Positions 39,966 to 44,933 of a DNA stretch of 44,933 nt are shown piece after piece. Each line of letters starts with the position of its first letter. Positions within the stretch are counted from its first letter, which is position 1. The stretch is from the NCBI RefSeq assembly GCF_011682145.1, contig NZ_WHJH01000058.1, forward strand, positions 1-44,933. The letters are read 5' to 3'. The notes beneath the pieces are model-generated. The model worked only from the letters and a program-made list of their open reading frames with translations, had not been told where the DNA came from and made no database searches. The position numbers and the translations under genes were made by a program. Source of the stretch: Massilia mucilaginosa. Lineage in GTDB: Bacteria; Pseudomonadota; Gammaproteobacteria; Burkholderiales; Burkholderiaceae_D.

Positions 39966-41609
39966 ATGAACAACGATATTTCGCTGCACTCCGAACAAAA
40001 TACGCCATGGTGGCGCGAGGCCATCATTTATCAGGTTTATCCGCGCAGTTTCCGTGATACGAACGGCGACGGAATCGGCGACCTGCCGGGTATCACCGAA
40101 AAACTCGACTACATCGCGCAACTCGGCGCCGACATCGTCTGGATCTCGCCGTTCTTCACGTCGCCGATGAAGGACTTCGGCTACGACGTGGCCGATTACT
40201 GCGGCGTCGATCCCATGTTCGGCACCCTGGACGACTTCGACGCGCTGGTCGCCAAAGCCCACAGCCTTGGCCTGAAGATCATGATCGACCAGGTGCTCTC
40301 GCACACGGCCGACATCCATCCCTGGTTCGTCGAGAGCCGCAAGAGCCGCGACAATCCCAAGGCCGACTGGTACGTGTGGGCCGATCCGCTGGCGGACGGC
40401 AATCCGCCGAATAACTGGCTGTCGGTCTTCGGCGGCTCGTCGTGGCAGTGGGACAGCCGGCGCAAGCAGTACTACCTGCACAACTTCCTGGTCAGCCAGC
40501 CGGACATGAACTTCCACCATCCGGACGTGCAGCAGGCGCACCTGGACAACCTGCGTTTCTGGCTGGCGCGCGGCGTCGACGGCGTGCGCATGGACGCCTG
40601 CAATTTCCACTTCCACGATCCCGAACTGCGCAGCAATCCGGCCGCCACCAGCCGCGACACCTCCACCGTCACCGATGTGAACCCGTACGGCATGCAGGCG
40701 CACGTGTACGACAAGACGCGTCCCGAGAACATCGCCTTCCTGCAGAAGATCCGCGTGCTGCTCGACGAATTCGGCGCGGTCGCCATCGGCGAAGTGGGCG
40801 CGGACGATGCGCTCGGCGTCATGGCCGACTACACCGCCGACGGCGACAAGCTGCACATGGCGTACAGCTTCAACCTGCTCACGCCCGAATTTTCGGCGGG
40901 CCACGTGCGCCGCCAGGTCGAACAATTCGAAGCGCGCGTCAAGGGCGGCTGGGCTTCCTGGTCGGTCGGTAATCACGACAGCATCCGCGTCATGACGCGC
41001 TGGGGCGGCGCCGCGCCGACCCATGCGCTGGCCAAGCTGGTGCTGGCGATGCAGCTCTCGCTCAAGGGCACGCCGTGCCTGTACCAGGGCGACGAACTGG
41101 CGCTGACCGAGGCAAACGTGCCGTTCGAACTGCTGCAGGACCCGTACGGCATCACCTTCTGGCCCGAGTTCAAGGGCCGCGACGGCTGCCGCACGCCGAT
41201 TCCCTGGACCGCCGAACTGCCCAACGCCGGTTTTACCACCGGCACCCCATGGCTGCCGGTGGCCGAAGAGCACATCGCCTCGGCCGCCAGCGCGCAGGAA
41301 ACCGACACCGACTCCCCGCTCAATTTTGCGCGCCGCATCCTTGCCTGGCGCCGCCAGCAGCCGCAGCTCACGCGCGGCGACATCGTCTTCTTCGATGCGC
41401 CCGAACCGGTGCTGGCGCTGCGGCGCGACCTGGCCGGCCACCCCAGCGTGCTGGCCGTATTCAACCTTGGCCCCGAGCCGGTGACGTACGCATTCGCCGA
41501 CGCGGTCGATGCGGTACCGATGATCGGCCACGGCCTGCATGGCAACGCCGAAGAAGGCACAGTCACCCTGCCGGCCTACGGCGCCTGGTTCGGCACCAAG
41601 CGCGGATGA
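39966..41609 (+). CDS. GH13 alpha-glucosidase (subfamily-23-like), cytoplasmic
   Basis: 547 aa without a signal peptide. The start region WWREAIIYQVYPRSFRD is typical of oligo-1,6-glucosidase/alpha-glucosidase enzymes. Conserved regions are MIDQVLSHTAD, QPDMNFHHPDVQ, nucleophile region GVRMDACNFHFHD, acid/base region AIGEVGADD and SVGNHDSIR. It should release glucose from the non-reducing ends of maltose and maltodextrins after import. The next gene, a glucokinase fusion, overlaps its stop by four bases (ATGA), coupling glucose release to phosphorylation. The upstream region carries a good sigma-70 promoter and two operator-like dyads. Confidence 0.9.
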   Translation: MNNDISLHSEQNTPWWREAIIYQVYPRSFRDTNGDGIGDLPGITEKLDYIAQLGADIVWISPFFTSPMKDFGYDVADYCGVDPMFGTLDDFDALVAKAHSLGLKIMIDQVLSHTADIHPWFVESRKSRDNPKADWYVWADPLADGNPPNNWLSVFGGSSWQWDSRRKQYYLHNFLVSQPDMNFHHPDVQQAHLDNLRFWLARGVDGVRMDACNFHFHDPELRSNPAATSRDTSTVTDVNPYGMQAHVYDKTRPENIAFLQKIRVLLDEFGAVAIGEVGADDALGVMADYTADGDKLHMAYSFNLLTPEFSAGHVRRQVEQFEARVKGGWASWSVGNHDSIRVMTRWGGAAPTHALAKLVLAMQLSLKGTPCLYQGDELALTEANVPFELLQDPYGITFWPEFKGRDGCRTPIPWTAELPNAGFTTGTPWLPVAEEHIASAASAQETDTDSPLNFARRILAWRRQQPQLTRGDIVFFDAPEPVLALRRDLAGHPSVLAVFNLGPEPVTYAFADAVDAVPMIGHGLHGNAEEGTVTLPAYGAWFGTKRG

Positions 41610-43450
41610 ACGACCAGCCCGACGCCGAAAAATCCGGCCGCACGGCCTTTGCCGACGGCCCGCGCCTGCTGGCCGACATCGGCGCCACGCATGCGCGCTT
41701 CGCGCTGCAGACCGCGCCGGGCGTGTTCCGTTCGGTGCGGGTGCTCAAGTGCGACGACTTCGAAGGCATCGTTCCGCTGCTGCGTTTCTACCTGGCAGAC
41801 CACGCCGGCATGACCCTCAACCACGCCGCGCTGGCGGTGGCCAATCCGGTCAACGGCGACCAGGTGCGCATGACCAACCGCGACTGGGAGTTTTCCACCG
41901 ATGCGGTGCGGCGCGAACTGGGGCTGCACACGCTCCTGATCGTCAACGACTTCACCGCACTGGCGATGGCGCTGCCGGGCCTCAAGCCCGACGACCTGAT
42001 GCAGGTCGGCCCCGGCAAGGCCGCCGCCAACGCGGTGATCGGCGTGCTCGGTCCCGGCACCGGCCTGGGTGTGTCGGGCGTGATTCCCACGCTCGATGGT
42101 TTTGTCACGCTCGGCAGCGAAGGAGGGCACGTCAATTTCGCGCCGGCCGACGAGCGCGAATTTGCGATCCTGCGGTTCGCCTGGACGGAGTGGCCGCACG
42201 TCTCGAACGAACGCCTGATCTCAGGGCCCGGCATGGAAATCATCTACCGCGCGCTGGCGCTGCGCAACGGCGTCGCCGGCGCGCCACGCAGCTCGCCCGA
42301 CATCATCGCCGGCGCGCTCGACGACAAGGATGCGCTGTGCCTGGAGGTGATCGAGTGCTTCTGCGGCATGCTGGGCGGGGCCGCGGCCAACCTGGCGGTG
42401 ACCCTGGGCGCGTTCGGCGGCATCTTTATCGGCGGCGGCATCGTGCCGCGCATCGGCGAGCTGTTTGCCGCATCGCCCTTTCGCAGCCGCTTCGAAGCCA
42501 AGGGGCGCTTCTCGACCTACCTGGCCGACATTCCCACCTACGTCATCACCACGCCCAATCCAGCCTTTCACGGCGTGGCGACGATCTTGTCGGAGCACCT
42601 GCGCGGACGCAGCGGCGCCAATACCCTGATGGAGCGGGTCCAGCACCTGCAGCATGAACTCACGCCCGCCGAGCAGCGCGTGGCCAGCCTGGTGCTGGAG
42701 CAGCCGCGCCTCGTGCTGGGCGAACCGATTGCCGACATCGCGCGCCTGGCCGAAGTGAGCCAGCCGACCGTGATCCGCTTCTGCCGCTCGCTCGGGTTTT
42801 TGGGCCTGGCCGACTTCAAGCTGCGCTTTGCCAGCAGCCTGACCGGCGCCATCCCCGTGCGCCACAGCCAGGTGCGCGGCGGCGACAGCACGCACGATGT
42901 CTCGGCCAAGGTGATCGACAATACCGTGTCGGCGATCCTCAAATTCCGCGACCAGCTCGACGTGCGCGCGCTCGACCGCGCCATCGAGCTGCTGACCCGC
43001 GCGCACCGGGTCGAGTTTTACGCGATGGGCAATTCGCGGGTGGTGGCGCTGGATGGCCAGCACAAGTTTTTCCGCTTCCGCATTCCGACCGCGTCGTACG
43101 GCGACTCGCACCTGTTCACCCTGGCCGCCGAACTGCTCAAGCCGGGCGATGTGGTCATTGCGATTTCCAATTCCGGGCGCTTGCCCGAACTGCTGGCGGC
43201 GGTGGACGCGGCGCGCGCGGCCGGGGCGGACGTGATTGCGATGACCGGCAGCGGCACGCCCCTGGCCAAGAAGGCCACGGTGTGCCTGGCGGTCGACCAT
43301 GCCGAGGACAGCACCAGCTTCCTGTCGATGATCTCGCGGATCATGCAGCTGCTGCTGATCGATATTCTGTCGGTCGGGATTTCGCTGGGCGCCGATGGCC
43401 AGCCCGATGGGGCCAGCGCGCACACGCAGATTTCGCATCTGGGCGGGTAG
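41606..43450 (+). CDS. Glucokinase fused to an RpiR-family transcriptional regulator (paralogue 2)
   Basis: 614 aa. It is collinear with the fusion at 26868-28721 and identical at most positions by eye. Glucokinase motifs are DIGATHARFAL, VNDFTAL, GPGTGLGVSG, GSEGGHVNFAP and FIGGGIVPR. The HTH (ARLAEVSQPTVIRFCRSLGF) has the same recognition helix as paralogue 1. The SIS domain (AISNSGRLPELL) differs at a few phosphosugar-loop positions. Its ATG overlaps the alpha-glucosidase TGA. It probably phosphorylates the released glucose and represses or activates the same operators. Its stop is followed by a 13-bp tandem repeat rather than a normal terminator. Confidence 0.9.
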   Translation: MNDQPDAEKSGRTAFADGPRLLADIGATHARFALQTAPGVFRSVRVLKCDDFEGIVPLLRFYLADHAGMTLNHAALAVANPVNGDQVRMTNRDWEFSTDAVRRELGLHTLLIVNDFTALAMALPGLKPDDLMQVGPGKAAANAVIGVLGPGTGLGVSGVIPTLDGFVTLGSEGGHVNFAPADEREFAILRFAWTEWPHVSNERLISGPGMEIIYRALALRNGVAGAPRSSPDIIAGALDDKDALCLEVIECFCGMLGGAAANLAVTLGAFGGIFIGGGIVPRIGELFAASPFRSRFEAKGRFSTYLADIPTYVITTPNPAFHGVATILSEHLRGRSGANTLMERVQHLQHELTPAEQRVASLVLEQPRLVLGEPIADIARLAEVSQPTVIRFCRSLGFLGLADFKLRFASSLTGAIPVRHSQVRGGDSTHDVSAKVIDNTVSAILKFRDQLDVRALDRAIELLTRAHRVEFYAMGNSRVVALDGQHKFFRFRIPTASYGDSHLFTLAAELLKPGDVVIAISNSGRLPELLAAVDAARAAGADVIAMTGSGTPLAKKATVCLAVDHAEDSTSFLSMISRIMQLLLIDILSVGISLGADGQPDGASAHTQISHLGG

Positions 43451-43452
43451 GT

Positions 43453-43504
43453 ACGCCCGTACGGGACGCCCTTACGGAACGCCCTTACGGGACGCCCGTC
43501 CCGT
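43453..43504. repeat. Four-copy 13-bp tandem repeat with strong dyads
   Basis: Units ACGCCCGTACGGG, ACGCCCTTACGGA, ACGCCCTTACGGG and ACGCCCGTCCCGT lie head to tail between the convergent genes 41606-43450 and 43509-44021. The first unit contains the 10-bp palindrome CCCGTACGGG. The last two form TACGGGACG-CC-CGTCCCGTA (43486-43505). No T-run follows, so any terminator role would rest on hairpins alone. Confidence 0.8.
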
Positions 43505-43508
43505 ATCG

Positions 43509-44021
43509 TTATGGCGGCGGGGCGGCTGCGGCCGGCGCGCTGTCGGCTTGTTTGACGATGCGTTCGAGCGGGCGCTTTTCGGCGCGCCATTGGGCCAGGG
43601 TCAGTTGCCGGTCGTCGTTGGTGTCGTCGACCAGGATCTCGTCGCCGCTGGTGGCGACCAGGAAGGTCTCCCAGCGGTGCGCGGCCTCGTCGCCGTTTTC
43701 GACGAAGGACAGGCTCCAGTAGTTTTTGCCGCCGATGAGCTTCGTGCCATCCTCCTCATCGTCGAGCACCGCGCCGTGGGCTTTGCCGCCCGAGGCCTTG
43801 TCGATGTGCGCTGACCAGGCTTTCAGCTCCGGCAGCGCCATCAGGGCGTCGATTGCCTGTGCTTTGGTGCGCGCCGCCTGCGCCGCCTTGGGCGTGCCCG
43901 CAGTCCTGGACGCGGCTGGCGCCAGGTTCTCTTCGTGATGGTTGTGGTACAGCGCGGCCCCGGCGGCGACAAAGGCGACCATGGCAAGCAACAGCACGAG
44001 TTTTTTCGACGATCCGGTCAT
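43509..44021 (-). CDS. Hypothetical membrane-anchored protein
   Basis: 170 aa from the ATG at 44021. An uncleaved-looking N-terminal anchor (KKLVLLLAMVAFVAAGAALY) is followed by an Ala/Lys-rich linker, then a compact ~95-residue domain with KNYWSLSFVENGDEAAHRWETFLVATSGDEILVDDTNDDRQLTLAQWR. The tail is Ala/Pro-rich (SAPAAAAPPP). The domain would face the periplasm. I recognise no family. No clear ribosome-binding site precedes the ATG or the alternative TTG at 44036. It is downstream of, and on the same strand as, the isomerase gene. Confidence 0.6.
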   Translation of the reverse strand: MTGSSKKLVLLLAMVAFVAAGAALYHNHHEENLAPAASRTAGTPKAAQAARTKAQAIDALMALPELKAWSAHIDKASGGKAHGAVLDDEEDGTKLIGGKNYWSLSFVENGDEAAHRWETFLVATSGDEILVDDTNDDRQLTLAQWRAEKRPLERIVKQADSAPAAAAPPP

Positions 44022-44059
44022 GGTTGTAGGCGGCAAAGCAAGTGGATGATGCGGCCATA

Positions 44060-44689
44060 CTACGCCAAATCTATACGTGCGGCAACACGGCCAGCGGCCC
44101 AGGCCACGGCATCCTCCAGCCGGTCATTTCCCCAGAACATGTCGTCGCCGGCGAAGAACATCGGCGCCCCGAAAATGCCGCGCCGCAGGGCTTGCTCACC
44201 CTGGGCGCGCATGGCCAGTTTGTTCTGTTCGGTGTTGGCGGCGGCCAGCAGGGCGCTTGCATCGAGGCCGAGCGCGGTGAGGACGTCGCCGACCAGGAGC
44301 GGGTCGTCGATTTCGCGGTCGAGGGCGAAATTGCAATGCATGATGCGCTGGCAGAAGGCGCCGATCCATGGTTCGGCGGCGCCGAGCAGGGCCACCCGCA
44401 GCGGCAGCAGCGCGCGCCGGGGAAACGCGCTCGGCTGTGTCCAAGGCAAGGCGTATTTATCGCACTGTCGCTGCATGTCGCGCCACACGTAGGCGCCTTT
44501 TTCCTTTTGCAGCACGAAGGGCGACGAGCTCCAGCCGAAGGCCTTGAAGATCGGTCCCAGCAAAAACGGCTTCCACAGCACGCGCACGCCGTGTGCGGCG
44601 GCCAGCGCCTCGATGCGCATGGTGCTCAGGTAGCTGTAATTGCTGCCGAAATCGAACCAGAATTCGATCTGCGGAACATTGCTCGTCAT
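44060..44689 (-). CDS. 2-Hydroxychromene-2-carboxylate isomerase family protein (DsbA-like fold)
   Basis: 209 aa from the ATG at 44689, supported by AGGAG seven bases upstream; the frame is open further upstream but there encodes repeat DNA. The N-terminus IEFWFDFGSNYSYLS carries the family serine and aromatic motif in place of a CxxC. FLLGPIFKAFGW, the helical insert and GIFGAPMFFAGDDMFWGNDRL (with the cis-Pro loop GAPMF) fit the HCCA isomerase/kappa glutathione transferase group. Members isomerise naphthalene-pathway intermediates with glutathione. With no catabolic genes nearby, the real substrate is unknown. Confidence 0.85.
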   Translation of the reverse strand: MTSNVPQIEFWFDFGSNYSYLSTMRIEALAAAHGVRVLWKPFLLGPIFKAFGWSSSPFVLQKEKGAYVWRDMQRQCDKYALPWTQPSAFPRRALLPLRVALLGAAEPWIGAFCQRIMHCNFALDREIDDPLLVGDVLTALGLDASALLAAANTEQNKLAMRAQGEQALRRGIFGAPMFFAGDDMFWGNDRLEDAVAWAAGRVAARIDLA

Positions 44690-44740
44690 GGACGTCTCCT
44701 TGTCTTGTCGTCGCCGGTGCCCCAGCGTGTCGCGCCGGTG

Positions 44741-44859
44741 TCCCGCCGGTGTCAGGTCTGACATTCGGACACGGCCTCTGCTATGCACATGCGCAGTCGC
44801 CTGCTTCCCGCCGGTGTCAGGTCTGACATTCGGACACGGCCTCTGCTATGCACATGCGC
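44741..44859. repeat. 54-bp perfect direct repeat, two copies with an 11-bp spacer
   Basis: Copy 1 is 44741-44794 and copy 2 is 44806-44859, a 65-bp period. Each copy contains TGTCAG-GT-CTGACA (first copy 44750-44763), a perfect dyad, followed by a GGACAC that can pair with the preceding GTGTC. This is the look of a REP/BIME-type or short interspersed element upstream of the isomerase gene. The related word GCCGGTGTC also occurs just before copy 1 (44734-44742). Confidence 0.85.
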
Positions 44860-44933
44860 CCGCGCCGGCGGCGGCCGCGCGCGGGGGCGGGTGGCAGCCC
44901 GGACCACGGGGGGGGGGGGAGGAGGGCGCGTGG
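44860..44933. other. G/C-only low-complexity window end
   Basis: The last 74 bases are almost pure G and C, with a 12-base G run at 44908-44919 and G-rich sequence on both sides. No gene is visible. This may be a contig end or a sequencing-error region. Confidence 0.55.

Noticed and set aside
44741-44859. CRISPR array
   Set aside because: Only two repeat copies, a 54-bp repeat with an 11-bp spacer, and no cas genes. This is not CRISPR geometry.

Overview
The window is GC-rich, gene-dense DNA. Its codon use and gene content (a Caulobacter-type TonB receptor, SLC45-type sugar MFS carriers, glucokinase-RpiR fusion proteins, a DctB/DctD-like pair and a TauABC-like ABC system) suggest a betaproteobacterium of the Massilia/Telluria/Duganella type (Oxalobacteraceae). 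That placement is inferred from protein character; no rRNA or tRNA is present to confirm it. I recognise no insertion sequence, phage gene or CRISPR array.

Region 1 (1-5939) is a six-gene plus-strand signalling operon: RsbR, RsbS, RsbT, an ATPase-SpoIIE phosphatase fusion, a histidine kinase carrying an RsbT-like ATPase at its N-terminus, and a REC-kinase-REC hybrid. It reads as a stressosome-type partner-switching module whose output is two-component phosphotransfer, since no sigma-B-like gene is present.

Region 2 (5947-31446, resuming at 39966-43450) is a large starch/glycogen/maltodextrin locus. A minus-strand operon exports a cyclomaltodextrinase-like GH13 enzyme, a GH133 debranching enzyme, a six-hairpin glycosidase and an esterase. 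Divergent from it is a TonB-dependent receptor. Next come a DEAD-box helicase and two small unknown genes, then two divergent SLC45-type sugar carriers. The second carrier leads an operon with phosphoglucomutase, a periplasmic alpha-amylase and a glucokinase-RpiR fusion. A pullulanase-type debranching enzyme converges on that operon. Further on, an alpha-glucosidase is translationally coupled to a second glucokinase-RpiR fusion. Likely flow: outer-membrane uptake and periplasmic trimming, inner-membrane maltose/maltodextrin import, cytoplasmic hydrolysis, then glucose phosphorylation. Nearly every promoter of the locus carries a 15-bp TGTAGT-NNN-ACTACA-like dyad, usually at the -10 region. I infer that the two RpiR-type fusions are its readers.

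Region 3 (31560-39656, minus strand) interrupts the locus with a TauABC/NMT1-type ABC transporter followed by a DctB/DctD-like sensor and sigma-54 activator. The substrate-binding gene is preceded by a near-consensus sigma-54 promoter and two GCGGAAAACCGC-type elements 31 bp apart, an apparently self-contained sigma-54 circuit. A small cache-domain protein and a POT-family peptide carrier lie upstream.

Region 4 (43451-44933) holds a 13-bp tandem repeat between convergent genes, an unknown membrane-anchored protein, a 2-hydroxychromene-2-carboxylate isomerase-like protein, and a 54-bp direct repeat next to a G-rich, possibly low-quality end.
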